This document shows positions 24,186 through 32,564 of a DNA stretch of 41,722 bases, one piece after another. The notes under the pieces are model-generated. The model was not told where the DNA came from, did not search any database, and worked only from the letters and a program-made list of their open reading frames with translations. Numbering within the stretch: position 1 is the stretch's first letter; each line of letters opens with the position of its first letter. The stretch lies in the NCBI GenBank assembly GCA_900540945.1, contig UQHQ01000019.1:1-41722 (forward strand), given 5' to 3'. Source of the stretch: an uncultured Collinsella sp. GTDB lineage: Bacteria; Actinomycetota; Coriobacteriia; Coriobacteriales; Coriobacteriaceae. Made by a program: the position numbers and the translations under genes.

Positions 24186-24766
24186 TAGCGCTCATTCCTT
24201 TCGCGAATCTTGCGGGCACGCTCCCCACGCTGCTTGGCTTTGCGTTTGGCGCGAGCCTCATCACGAGCGTTGAGTTCGGCGGTCGCATCGACCTCGCGAG
24301 CGGCGGGGCTCAAAAACATGTAACCGATGAGCGCCAGCACGACGCCGACCGTAATGCCGATATCGGCTACATTAAAAACGGGGAAGTCGATGAAGGTGGT
24401 GGCAATAAAATCGGTCACGAAGCCCATGGTCAGGCGATCGATAGCGTTGCCGACGGCGCCGCCCGCAACCATGGCCATGCCCACAACCTCAAGATGGGCG
24501 AGCTGGGGTGCACGAACGAGGTACACGGCAATAGCGATAATGACTGCCAACGCCAGCACGGCAAACGCGATGCCATGCCCCTCGCCCATGCTAAAGGCGG
24601 CTCCGATATTGCGAACAAACAGAAAATCGATCACGCCGGGGATAACGGTCACATGCAGAGCATCGCCCACGGCACGAACCGCAAGCTTGGTCAGCTGGTC
24701 AACAAGCAACACAACGAGCGCTACCCCACCAGCAACACCTAACCGCCAACGCAAAGGCGGCATCAT
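24185..24766 (-). CDS. lspA: Lipoprotein signal peptidase (signal peptidase II)
   Basis: Inner-membrane aspartyl protease that removes signal peptides from prolipoproteins. Length is 193 residues with four membrane helices. Catalytic Asp residues are in GNAIDRL and in FNVADIGIT. The early motif DQLTK and the region NIGAAFS are typical. The last 40 residues form an unusual Arg/Lys/Glu-rich cytoplasmic tail. Start is ATG 24766, with ATG 24763 or a TTG at 24784 possible. A TTGTCG/TATGAT pair with 19-bp spacing (24866 to 24836) is a candidate promoter. Confidence 0.94.
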   Translation of the reverse strand: MMPPLRWRLGVAGGVALVVLLVDQLTKLAVRAVGDALHVTVIPGVIDFLFVRNIGAAFSMGEGHGIAFAVLALAVIIAIAVYLVRAPQLAHLEVVGMAMVAGGAVGNAIDRLTMGFVTDFIATTFIDFPVFNVADIGITVGVVLALIGYMFLSPAAREVDATAELNARDEARAKRKAKQRGERARKIRERNER

Positions 24767-24784
24767 ATCCGCACCACGACCCAA

Positions 24785-25019
24785 AGAAATCCCCTACCCT
24801 CAAGAACAATCGAATTCCGTTTAACGCAGTAGATAATCATACATTGACGCAAGCAAGAAGCGACAAATCTCCCAAGAACGGAAACACCGCAGGTAGAGCA
24901 TAAATGAGCGAGGAGGTCGCATTTGAGACAAGGTGACGTGAAATGAAAGGGCGCTGACCTTTCGGTCGCGCCCTTGAAATTGAACGTCAGATTGTCCAAA
25001 TGCGGCCCGCGCAGCGTCG
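24785..25019. other. Non-coding gap between lspA and ileS with a strong hairpin
   Basis: No convincing gene. It holds the candidate lspA promoter (24836-24866) and the hairpin at 24947-24975. An open frame on the minus strand (24999 to 24763) starts at TTG, lacks a ribosome site and overlaps lspA, so it is not called. Confidence 0.6.
24947..24975 (-). terminator. Likely terminator downstream of ileS
   Basis: AAGGGCGC and GACC pair with GGTC and GCGCCCTT around a 4-base loop, with one bulged T. On the minus strand it is followed by TCATTT, a weak T-tract. Confidence 0.55.
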
Positions 25020-25054
25020 GTAGGTTACGGCGTTCTACGAACGCCGTAACCTAC
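25020..25054. repeat. Perfect hairpin covering the ileS stop codon
   Basis: GTAGGTTACGGCGTT and its exact complement form a 15-bp stem with a 5-base loop. The right arm includes the ileS stop codon (25053 to 25051). No T-tract follows on either strand. It may protect the mRNA 3' end or be a mobile palindromic unit. Confidence 0.75.
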
Positions 25055-27852
25055 AAAGCGTCAGCGCAGCGCTTGCAGATATGCGCGTGGCCGTTGTACT
25101 CGCCGACAGTGGTGCGATAGTTCCAGCAACGGTCGCAGCACTCGCCCTCGGCAGCCTCAATAGCAACGGAAAGCTCCTCGCCCTGGGTCAGCTCAACATC
25201 GGAGACGATGTAGAACTCGGCCAGGTCGACGGCTTTGTCGCCGGTCAACAGCGCATACATCTCGGCGGGAACGACCGCCTTGACGCGAACCTGCTGGCTC
25301 TTGGTGAAGGTGCCGGCAGAACGGGCATCCTCAAGGGCCTTGGTCACGGCGCTACGGAGCTCGAGCGAAGCCTCGAGCACGCCCTCAAACTCATTGGCCT
25401 CGTCGACCGTGATAGGCGACTTGTACCAATCGAGCAGCGCGGCGTACTTCTGGTGATCGACGCAGCCGGCGGGCGCATAGGCCATGGCCTCGTCGACGGT
25501 GTAGGACAAGATCGGCTGCAGATCGCGCATGAGCATCGAGAAGAGCTCGGCGAGCACGGTCTGAGCGCTGCGGCGCTCGAGCGAGCCGGGCTTCTCGCAG
25601 TACAGACGATCCTTCAGGGCGTCGAGGTACACGTTGGAGAGCTCGGTAACCACAAAGTCGTAAAGCGCACGGTAGGCGCGCGGGAACTCGTAGCAGGAGT
25701 AAGCGTCGTCGACCTCGGCCTGGACCTGGGTCAGGCGGGCAACCATGAGCTTGTCGAGCGGCAGCAGGTCGGCAAAGGCGACACCGTCGGTCTCGGGCTC
25801 AAACTGACCCTCGAGCTCGGAGAGCAGGAAGCGCAGCGTGTTGCGGAAACGGCGGTAGGCATCGGACGTACGAGCGAGAATCTCGTGGTCGATGGAAACG
25901 TCGGAGCTGGTGTCGACCGAGGCCACCCACAGGCGGATGATGTCGGCGCCCATCTCGTCGCAGACCTTGTTGGGGTCGATGACGTTGCCGAGCGACTTGG
26001 ACATCTTGCGGCCCTGGCCGTCGAGGGTGAAGCCCTGCGAGACGACCGCCTTGTACGGGGCGTGACCATTGGCACCCACCGAGGTGAGCAGCGAGCTCTG
26101 GAACCAACCGCGGTGCTGGTCGGAGCCCTCAAGATACACGTCCGCCGGATACTCCAGCTCGGGACGGTACTCGCAGACGGCCTTCCAGGACACGCCGGAA
26201 TCCCACCACACGTCGAGGATGTCCTTATCGGCCTTGAGGTGATGGCCGCCGCACTTGGGGCAGACGCAGGCCTCACCCAGGTAGCTCTCGGGAGCGTCGG
26301 TGAACCAGGCGTCGGAGCCCTTCTCGTGGAAGAGCTTGATGACGGCGTCGAGCGTGGCATCGTTCATGACCTTCTCGCCGCAGTCGGCGCAGGTGTAGCT
26401 GGGGATAGGCACACCCCAGTTGCGCTGGCGGCTGATGCACCAGTCGGGACGCTGCTCGACCATGGCGCCAATGCGGTTGGCGGCATGGGCCGGATACCAC
26501 TTGACGTTCTCACGGACCTCCTTGCCAGCCTGCTCACGCAAGCCGGTCTTGTCCATCGAGACAAACCACTGGTCGGTAGCACGGAAGAGCACCGGGTGCT
26601 TGCAGCGCCAGCAGTGCGGATAGCTGTGCGTGATCTTCTTCTCGAGGACCAGGGTGCCGCGCTCGCGCAGGAACTCGATGATGTGCGGGTTGGCCTCATC
26701 GGTATCCATACCGCTGAAGGGACCACCGGTGCCAAACTCCTCACCGGTGTAGAACTTGCCGTCGTCATCGACCGGCATGCAAATGTCGGTGATGCCCTCC
26801 TTGAGGCAGGCAAAGTAGTCGTCGACGCCGTGGCCGGGCGAGTTGTGGACGATACCGGTACCGTCATCGACACCAACGTAATCGGCCAGCAGCGCCACGC
26901 CCTCAACGCCGTCAAAGATCGGCTGCTTGTAGTGGATGTGGTGGAAGGTCTCGGCGGGAACCACATAGGGCTTGCCGTCGACCATAACCGGGGTGTACTC
27001 CCAGCCAAACTCCTCGCAGCACTTGGGGGCCAGGTCCTCGAGCATGACCTCGGCACGGCCATCGTGCTCAACGGCGACATAGGCGGCGCCGGGCTTAAGG
27101 GAAACGGCCTGGTCAGAGGGGATGGTCCACGGCGTGGTCGTCCAGATGATAAAGTCGACCGGGCCGTCGAAGTTCTCGAGGCCGGCGGGCTTGGAGGTCA
27201 TCTCAAAGCGCACGAAGATGGAGGGGCTCGTCTCATCGGAGTACTCAATCTCGGCCTCGGCCAGCGCGGTGTGGCAGTGCTTGCACCAGTGGACGGGCTT
27301 ATGGCCGCGATAGATCATGCCCTTATCGAACATGGCCTTGAAGACCTCGATGTCGGCGGCATCGTGCTGGTGATAGAGCGTCAGATAGGGGTTATCCCAG
27401 TCGCCGAGCACGCCCAGACGACGGAAACCGGCCTTCTGCAGCTCGATGTTCTCGACAGCGAACTCGTTGCAGAGCTCACGAATCTTGGCCGTGGGGGTCT
27501 GGTTGAACTTCTCGGTGCCGAGCTTCTCCTCGACCTTGTGCTCGATCGGCTGACCATGGCAGTCCCAACCGGGGACATAGGGAACCTCATAGCCCTGCAT
27601 CATCCAATAGCGGTTGATCATGTCCTTGGAGATCTTGTTCATGGCGTGGCCGATGTGGATCGGGCCGTTGGCGTACGGAGGACCGTCGTGCAGCACGAAC
27701 TTCTTGTGACCCTCGTTCTTCTTCAGAACCTGCTCGTAGACCTTGTTGTCCTGCCAGTCCTTGAGTCGCTTAGGCTCGGACTTGGAAAGACCGGCACGCA
27801 TGGGAAAACCGGTCTTGGGCAGATTCATCGTCTGCTTGTACTCGTTTGCCAC
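25051..27852 (-). CDS. ileS: Isoleucine--tRNA ligase
   Basis: Class I synthetase that charges tRNA-Ile and edits valine, 933 residues. HIGH is at 66-69 (GPIHIGHAMNK), KMSKS at 616-620. The C-terminus has the zinc module CCDRCWNYRTT...CKRCADAL. The GTG at 27852 is the likely start: it gives VANEYKQTMNLPKTGFPMR, the usual N-terminus, and has AAAGGGG 4 bases upstream. A longer frame to 27936 would run into the T-box terminator. Expression is controlled by the T-box leader at 27896-28203. Confidence 0.97.
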   Translation of the reverse strand: MANEYKQTMNLPKTGFPMRAGLSKSEPKRLKDWQDNKVYEQVLKKNEGHKKFVLHDGPPYANGPIHIGHAMNKISKDMINRYWMMQGYEVPYVPGWDCHGQPIEHKVEEKLGTEKFNQTPTAKIRELCNEFAVENIELQKAGFRRLGVLGDWDNPYLTLYHQHDAADIEVFKAMFDKGMIYRGHKPVHWCKHCHTALAEAEIEYSDETSPSIFVRFEMTSKPAGLENFDGPVDFIIWTTTPWTIPSDQAVSLKPGAAYVAVEHDGRAEVMLEDLAPKCCEEFGWEYTPVMVDGKPYVVPAETFHHIHYKQPIFDGVEGVALLADYVGVDDGTGIVHNSPGHGVDDYFACLKEGITDICMPVDDDGKFYTGEEFGTGGPFSGMDTDEANPHIIEFLRERGTLVLEKKITHSYPHCWRCKHPVLFRATDQWFVSMDKTGLREQAGKEVRENVKWYPAHAANRIGAMVEQRPDWCISRQRNWGVPIPSYTCADCGEKVMNDATLDAVIKLFHEKGSDAWFTDAPESYLGEACVCPKCGGHHLKADKDILDVWWDSGVSWKAVCEYRPELEYPADVYLEGSDQHRGWFQSSLLTSVGANGHAPYKAVVSQGFTLDGQGRKMSKSLGNVIDPNKVCDEMGADIIRLWVASVDTSSDVSIDHEILARTSDAYRRFRNTLRFLLSELEGQFEPETDGVAFADLLPLDKLMVARLTQVQAEVDDAYSCYEFPRAYRALYDFVVTELSNVYLDALKDRLYCEKPGSLERRSAQTVLAELFSMLMRDLQPILSYTVDEAMAYAPAGCVDHQKYAALLDWYKSPITVDEANEFEGVLEASLELRSAVTKALEDARSAGTFTKSQQVRVKAVVPAEMYALLTGDKAVDLAEFYIVSDVELTQGEELSVAIEAAEGECCDRCWNYRTTVGEYNGHAHICKRCADAL

Positions 27853-27895
27853 GGTACCCCTTTCATGTCGTGGGCGCGCACGCCCTCTGGGCACC

Positions 27896-27933
27896 AAAAA
27901 AAGCGCCCGTCCCTGCAAGCTGGGACGAAGCGC
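27896..27933 (-). terminator. T-box intrinsic terminator
   Basis: On the minus strand GCGC-TTCGTCCC pairs with GGGACGGGCGC, including two G-U pairs and one bulged C, followed by TTTTTTT. Confidence 0.85.
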
Positions 27934-28203
27934 CACAAAACGGGCTGTGCGCCCGCAAAAGCTCTTCGCTTAACCACCCAGCTTAGATGCCCTCGCCCGC
28001 TTCTAGCACGCTCGCATCCGTTACTCGGCTGGCCTGTATCGACGACCATCTCGGCGATGTCTACTAAGACGAACCTGCGCGGCACGTCCGTTGGGACCGC
28101 AGCTCCGGGGTGATTTTCATCGGTCGCATGCACGGGCTCTCAGCGCCCCCCGCTCTCTGTAGCATGCGAACGGCCGACTACTCGTCCCCATCAACGCTTA
28201 TTC
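27896..28203 (-). promoter_or_regulatory. T-box riboswitch of ileS (transcription attenuation, Ile specifier)
   Basis: The minus-strand leader shows the T-box parts in order. Stem I has an AGAGAG/GCTGAGAGC region (near 28160-28135). The specifier loop GAAAATCACC has the codon ATC (28114 to 28112). The antiterminator T-box sequence GGGTGGTTAAGCG (27979 to 27967) has a UGGU bulge complementary to the ACCA end of tRNA-Ile. A terminator (27933 to 27903) ends in seven T (27902 to 27896). Uncharged tRNA-Ile should stabilise the antiterminator and allow ileS transcription. It ends 44 bases before the ileS start. Confidence 0.9.
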
Positions 28204-28208
28204 GCTGT

Positions 28209-28217
28209 ATGGTAGCA
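28209..28217 (-). promoter_or_regulatory. Extended -10 box for the ileS leader
   Basis: TGCTACCAT on the minus strand fits the TGnTAnnnT extended -10 pattern and would start transcription just before the T-box leader. No clear -35 box. Confidence 0.5.
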
Positions 28218-28338
28218 CGTTCCGCGCCGGCGAAAAACCCTCAACACTGGTTTTATACGTTCGAAATTTCTCGCGGCTGTGAACCTTCTCTTGGAGCAAA
28301 ATACCTGAAAGCACTTTATCGAACGAAAGAAGGTTGCT

Positions 28339-29421
28339 ATGCGCACGATTGGAATGAGCGACTATACCGTTGGCGAGGATTGCTTTGACGAGCTGTCCGG
28401 CGCGCTGGCCGAGTACGGCGCGAAGAAGGTCGCGATCATCGGTGGCAAGCGGGCACTGGCTGCAGCGCTGCCGGGCATCATGGCGGCACTTGAAGGTACC
28501 GATGTCGAGGTTCTGGAGACGCGCGTCTATGGCACCAACAGCACGCGTGCCAATATCGCCAAGGTCGTAAACTCCCCTGCCTGCCAGGAAGCTGACGTGC
28601 TTATTGCATGCGGTGGCGGCAAGGCGCTCGACACCGTGAAGACCGCAGCTATCGAGCTCAAGAAGATCGTCTTCACGGTCCCGACGATCTGTTCCAACTG
28701 CTCCGCCGCAACCGCCATTGCCGTCGTGTACAACGACGACGGCTCGCTCGAGGGCTATTCGTACCCCAACCGACCGGCGCACATCTTCATCAACCCCAAG
28801 ATCATCGCCGAGGCACCGGCAGAATACTTCTGGGCCGGCGTGGGCGATGCCCTGTCTAAGCAGCCCGAGGTCGAGTACGCCACGAGCGCCGGCAACTTGG
28901 AGCACACGGCAGGCCTTGGCCTGGCACTCGCCCACACCTGCTCCGAGCCGCTGTTTACCTATGGCGTTCAGGGTCTTGAGGACGTGCGCCAGAACCTGTC
29001 GAGCGAGGCCGTCAAGCAGATCGCGCTCGACATCGTGGTCAACACGGGCTACGTCTCCAACCTGACCAACCAAAACGATTACTACTACAACTCGAGCGTG
29101 GCGCATGCGTTCTACAACGCCACGTGCAGCATTCCGCGCGAGGGCTCCTACCTACACGGCGAGGTCGTGAGCCTGGGTGTGCTGGTGCTGTTTGCCTATA
29201 CGGGCGATACCGAGAACCTTGAGCGCTACGCCGCCTTTAACAAGCAGATGGGGCTGCCCGTGACGCTTGAGCAGGTCGGACTTTCCGAGGCTGATATCCC
29301 GGCCCTGTGCGAGTTCGCACACGCCACCAACGAGTGGAAGCAGGGAAACCCCGAGCCCTTCACCGACGAAAAGTTCGCCGCCGCCATAAAGGCCGCCGAT
29401 GCCTACGGCCACACGCTCTAG
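28339..29421 (+). CDS. Iron-containing alcohol dehydrogenase family, glycerol dehydrogenase-like
   Basis: NAD-dependent metallo-dehydrogenase of 360 residues in the GldA/iron-ADH superfamily. The nucleotide motif CGGGKALD is at 91-98. The three metal ligands fit Asp170 (GVGDALSKQPE), His256 (SVAHAFYN) and His273 (YLHGEVVSLG). It probably oxidises glycerol or reduces dihydroxyacetone, but related family members act on other polyols, so the substrate is a best guess. AGAAGG lies 6 bases upstream of the ATG. A TTGGAG/TTTATC pair just upstream (about 28302-28330) is a weak promoter candidate. It ends in the 41-bp palindrome. Confidence 0.85.
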   Translation: MRTIGMSDYTVGEDCFDELSGALAEYGAKKVAIIGGKRALAAALPGIMAALEGTDVEVLETRVYGTNSTRANIAKVVNSPACQEADVLIACGGGKALDTVKTAAIELKKIVFTVPTICSNCSAATAIAVVYNDDGSLEGYSYPNRPAHIFINPKIIAEAPAEYFWAGVGDALSKQPEVEYATSAGNLEHTAGLGLALAHTCSEPLFTYGVQGLEDVRQNLSSEAVKQIALDIVVNTGYVSNLTNQNDYYYNSSVAHAFYNATCSIPREGSYLHGEVVSLGVLVLFAYTGDTENLERYAAFNKQMGLPVTLEQVGLSEADIPALCEFAHATNEWKQGNPEPFTDEKFAAAIKAADAYGHTL

Positions 29422-29430
29422 ACCAAGCCC

Positions 29431-29471
29431 AAAACCACCACAAAGGGGACAGGCACCTTTGTGGTGGTTTT
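29431..29471 (+). repeat. Palindromic 41-bp repeat, copy 2 (also terminator-like)
   Basis: A 16-bp perfect stem with a 9-base loop, then a run of T on the plus strand. It lies 9 bases after the dehydrogenase stop and one base before the convergent DUF523 stop. It is the exact inverted copy of 21745-21785 and contains GGGGAC at 29445-29450. It probably terminates both genes. Confidence 0.9.
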
Positions 29472-29927
29472 TTATTGCTCAAGTAATTTGGGGTCGAACT
29501 CGCTAGCCGGAATGACGCGGTAGCCGTGACGCAGCAACAGATCGACGAAAACGCCGTTGCCCGCGGTGAGTGTACCGCTAAAGGTGCCGTCGTAGATGCG
29601 ACCCGCGCCGCACGAGGGGCTGCGGTCCTGCAAGATGCACGCAACAATCTCGGAAGGGCCGCCCGCCTGCTCGCACATGTCGAGCGCACGTTGAGCGCCC
29701 AGGCGGAATTCCCGGTCAACGGACACGCCCTCGCAGGTACGGACTTCGCCGTTCACAATCTCGGACGGATCGCGTGGCGTGGGCAGACCGCCAAAAACCT
29801 CAGGACATACGAGGAGTACCTCGGTCCCTGTGCGTTCGCAGGCCTCGACCAACGCGCGGTGGTAATTATCGAGGCCGTTATACTTGCAGTTCTCGCCCAT
29901 CAAACAGGCACTCACCACGATCTTCAT
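29472..29927 (-). CDS. DUF523 domain-containing protein
   Basis: A 151-residue cytoplasmic protein of the DUF523 (YbbK-like) family. It has the family's conserved cysteines: SACLMGENCKYNG at the N-terminus and the QDRSPSCGAGRIYDG motif in the second half, with CPEVFGGLPTPRDPSEI in between. The cysteine pattern suggests metal or cofactor binding, but no function is established. The start at 29927 has GGGAGGG 7 bases upstream. A longer frame to 29969 would run through the ftsH terminator. Confidence 0.9.
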   Translation of the reverse strand: MKIVVSACLMGENCKYNGLDNYHRALVEACERTGTEVLLVCPEVFGGLPTPRDPSEIVNGEVRTCEGVSVDREFRLGAQRALDMCEQAGGPSEIVACILQDRSPSCGAGRIYDGTFSGTLTAGNGVFVDLLLRHGYRVIPASEFDPKLLEQ

Positions 29928-29948
29928 ACATATCCCTCCCAAGCAAAA

Positions 29949-29981
29949 CGCCCCATTTGAGATAGGCACTCAAATGGGGCG
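29949..29981 (-). terminator. Rho-independent terminator of ftsH
   Basis: A perfect 13-bp stem CGCCCCATTTGAG with a 7-base loop, followed by TTTT on the minus strand, 28 bases after the ftsH stop. Confidence 0.85.
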
Positions 29982-30008
29982 TCGATATTTACTGTCCCGA
30001 ATGCAACG

Positions 30009-31901
30009 CTACTGCTGCTTAGGCATCAGCGGATTCTCGCGCGTGAGGAGATTCATAAACTCCTCGCCCGTGATCGTCTCCTTCTTGTACAGATAACGAG
30101 CCAGCTCGTGGAGCTTGAACTTGTTCTCCTTCAGGATCTGCAGAGCGCGGTCGTGCGCATCCTCGATCAGCTTGGCGACAATCGCGTCCACGCGCTCGGC
30201 CGTACCGGGGGCGCAGGTGAGCGACGTGTCCTGGTTGAGGTACGCATTCTGAACGGTACCAAGCGCCATCATGCCAAACTCGTCGGACATACCAAAGCGC
30301 GTCACCATGTTGCGGGCGAGCTTGGTGGCCTGCTCGATATCGTTGGCGGCACCGGTCGTCATCTCGCCAAAGATGAGCTCCTCGGCCGCGCGACCACCGC
30401 AGTAGACGGCGAGCTTGTCCAGGACCTCCTGGCGCGTGGTAAGGAAGCGCTCGTCCTCCTCGACCTGCATGGTGTAGCCCAGGGCACCGCTCGTGCGCGG
30501 AACGATGGTGATCTTGGTAACCGGCGCGGAACCCTTTTGGCGGGCAGCGACGATGGCATGACCGATCTCGTGGTAGGAAACGACCTGCTTCTCGTGGTCG
30601 GAAAGCACCGTGGACTTACGCTGCTGGCCGGCAATGACGACCTCCACCGACTCCTCGAAGTCGTCCTGGGTCGCGCGCTTGCGGCCTTCGCGAACAGCGC
30701 GCAGGGCACCCTCGTTGATGATATTGGCAAGGTCGGCGCCCGAGGCACCGGGCGTGGCGCGGGCAATAGCGGTCAGGTCGATCGGCGGCTCGGTCTTCAC
30801 ACTCTTGGCGTGGAGCTCGAGGATGTTCTTACGGCCGGTCAGATCGGGCAACTCGACGGGGATGCGGCGGTCAAAACGACCGGGGCGCAGTAGAGCGGGA
30901 TCGAGACTGTCGGGGCGGTTGGTTGCAGCAAGGACAACGATACCCTTGTGGTTATCGAAGCCATCCATCTCGGTCAGCAACTGATTGAGCGTCTGCTCGC
31001 GCTCGTCGTTGCCGCTAAAGCCGCCGCCATCGCGCTTCTTACCGATGGTATCGATCTCATCGATAAAGACGATACACGGGGCCTTTTCCTTGGCCTGCTT
31101 AAACAGGTCACGAACCTTTGCAGCGCCGCGACCAACAAACATCTCAACGAACTCAGAGCCCGAAATGCTAAAGAACGGAACACCGGCCTCGCCGGCAACA
31201 GCCTTGGCAAGCAGGGTCTTACCGGTACCCGGAGGGCCAACAAGGAGAGCACCGCGCGGCAGCTTGGCGCCGATCTCCTCGTAGCGCTGCGGCTTCTCCA
31301 GAAAGTCGACGACCTCCTTGAGAGACTCCTTGGCCTCTTCCTGGCCGGCGACGTCCTTAAAGGTCACGCCCACGTCCTTGGAGGCGATCACGCGCGCGCC
31401 GGACTTACCCAGTCCGCCGCCGCCAAAACCGCCGCCGCCAAAGTTCATCGACGGGCCGTCATCGCCCATAGCCTTCTTCATGCGGCGGTTGAGCCACCAA
31501 CCGATGAGGAAGAAAATCGCCATGGGAAGAATGAGTGTGAGCAGGTAGTAGGTCATCAGACCCGAGTTCTTATCGGGAACAACCGACTCAAGCGAGGCGC
31601 CAGATTCAAGCACGCGATCGGTAAAGCCCGCGTCATTCGGCACACCGGTCGTCTTATAGGCGATGTTCTCGTCCTCGCCCTTCTTGGTGTAATAAATCGA
31701 GTAATCGTCCGTGTTGTACTCGACTTTGTCGACACTCTTCTTATCGAGCGCTTTGACAAACGTCGAATAATCGGTCTTCGTAATCTGCTGCGTGTGACCG
31801 ATGTTAGGGAACAGAACGGTCGAGAGCACGAGGTAGACGACGAAGGCGATGAGCACGTAGAGGATCATATTCCGTCTACGTTTGTTGTCATCCATCTCCA
31901 T
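30009..31901 (-). CDS. ftsH: ATP-dependent zinc metalloprotease FtsH
   Basis: Membrane-anchored AAA+ protease, about 630 residues. Two membrane helices (about 12-31 and 116-137) flank an extracytoplasmic domain. A glycine-rich linker (near 155-165) precedes the AAA domain: Walker A GPPGTGKT (222-229), Walker B FIDEID, and the SRH in TNRPDSLDPALLRPGRFD. The zinc motif is HEIGH (444-448), where HEAGH is usual. The third ligand is in AANDIEQAT. ATG 31901 has GGAG 9 bases upstream. ATG 31916, five residues earlier, has no ribosome site. It stands alone, without the usual tilS-hpt neighbours. Confidence 0.95.
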   Translation of the reverse strand: MEMDDNKRRRNMILYVLIAFVVYLVLSTVLFPNIGHTQQITKTDYSTFVKALDKKSVDKVEYNTDDYSIYYTKKGEDENIAYKTTGVPNDAGFTDRVLESGASLESVVPDKNSGLMTYYLLTLILPMAIFFLIGWWLNRRMKKAMGDDGPSMNFGGGGFGGGGLGKSGARVIASKDVGVTFKDVAGQEEAKESLKEVVDFLEKPQRYEEIGAKLPRGALLVGPPGTGKTLLAKAVAGEAGVPFFSISGSEFVEMFVGRGAAKVRDLFKQAKEKAPCIVFIDEIDTIGKKRDGGGFSGNDEREQTLNQLLTEMDGFDNHKGIVVLAATNRPDSLDPALLRPGRFDRRIPVELPDLTGRKNILELHAKSVKTEPPIDLTAIARATPGASGADLANIINEGALRAVREGRKRATQDDFEESVEVVIAGQQRKSTVLSDHEKQVVSYHEIGHAIVAARQKGSAPVTKITIVPRTSGALGYTMQVEEDERFLTTRQEVLDKLAVYCGGRAAEELIFGEMTTGAANDIEQATKLARNMVTRFGMSDEFGMMALGTVQNAYLNQDTSLTCAPGTAERVDAIVAKLIEDAHDRALQILKENKFKLHELARYLYKKETITGEEFMNLLTRENPLMPKQQ

Positions 31902-31993
31902 CTGCTTGAACTCCATCTACTGGGGTTGATAATGCTAACTAGAATACCCAACCCGGCCGGCGATAAACCGACGCCGGGCACGAAAGGATAGAG

Positions 31994-32479
31994 ATGGCAT
32001 CACTGGAAGTCGGCAAGGTTCAAATCTATACGGGCGACGGCAAGGGCAAAACCACGGCTGCGCTGGGATTGGCGATGCGCGCCAAAGGTTATGGGCTCGA
32101 CGTACTCATGCTGCAGTTTGCCAAGAAGCTGCACTGCGCCGAACATGACGCAGCACCTCGATTGGGGCTACGCATCGTACAAGCAGACCGCGACACACCC
32201 GAAGCCTGTGCCGCACAGATCATGGAGCTGGCGCGCGAGCAGATTAGCCAGGTCGACGTGCTGATCTTGGATGAGCTTGGAGAAGCCATGCGACGAGGCT
32301 TTGTGACGCGCGAAGATGTCGAAGCGTTGATCGCGATAAAGCCTGCCACCACAGAGCTCGTGCTCACCGGCCGTGGACTGCTGCCGTTGGCCGACCTTGC
32401 GGACCTGGTCACCGAAATGCGCCCCGTCAAACACTACTTCGACGAAGGCCTCCTAGCCCGACAAGGCATCGAATACTAA
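31994..32479 (+). CDS. Corrinoid (cob(I)alamin) adenosyltransferase, CobO/BtuR type
   Basis: Transfers the adenosyl group of ATP to cob(I)yrinate or cobinamide. Length is 161 residues. P-loop YTGDGKGKTT (12-21), Walker B-like VLILDELGEAM, then TELVLTGRG and the C-terminal signature ADLVTEMRPVKHYFDEGLLA...GIEY. It is shorter than E. coli BtuR (196), mainly through a compact region after residue 40. AAGGA lies upstream of the ATG at 31994. It is divergent from ftsH. No other cobalamin gene is visible, so it may serve corrinoid salvage. Confidence 0.85.
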   Translation: MASLEVGKVQIYTGDGKGKTTAALGLAMRAKGYGLDVLMLQFAKKLHCAEHDAAPRLGLRIVQADRDTPEACAAQIMELAREQISQVDVLILDELGEAMRRGFVTREDVEALIAIKPATTELVLTGRGLLPLADLADLVTEMRPVKHYFDEGLLARQGIEY

Positions 32480-32480
32480 T

Positions 32481-32564
32481 TGATCCAAAGGGGACGGAGG
32501 AAAACGGATCATCGACATCAAGACGGAGAGAAATGATCCGTTTTTCTCCGTCCCCAAGGGATCA
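32481..32564. repeat. Long imperfect inverted repeat between cobO and the MATE gene (GGGGAC-type)
   Basis: The arms at 32481-32512 and 32533-32564 are complementary at 28 of 32 positions, with a 20-base loop. Each arm contains GGGGACGG or its complement (32490-32497 and 32549-32556). The right arm includes the MATE stop codon (32564 to 32562). It probably ends both convergent genes and belongs to the same class as the palindromes at 1516-1691, 21744 and 29431. Confidence 0.8.

Noticed and set aside
24763..24999. A 78-residue minus-strand frame between ileS and lspA
   Set aside because: TTG start with no ribosome site. It crosses a strong hairpin and overlaps the lspA start.
25081..28113. A 1010-codon open frame on the plus strand opposite ileS
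   Set aside because: It is an antisense shadow of the GC-rich ileS codons. It has no ribosome site and no recognisable domain, and ileS is certain.
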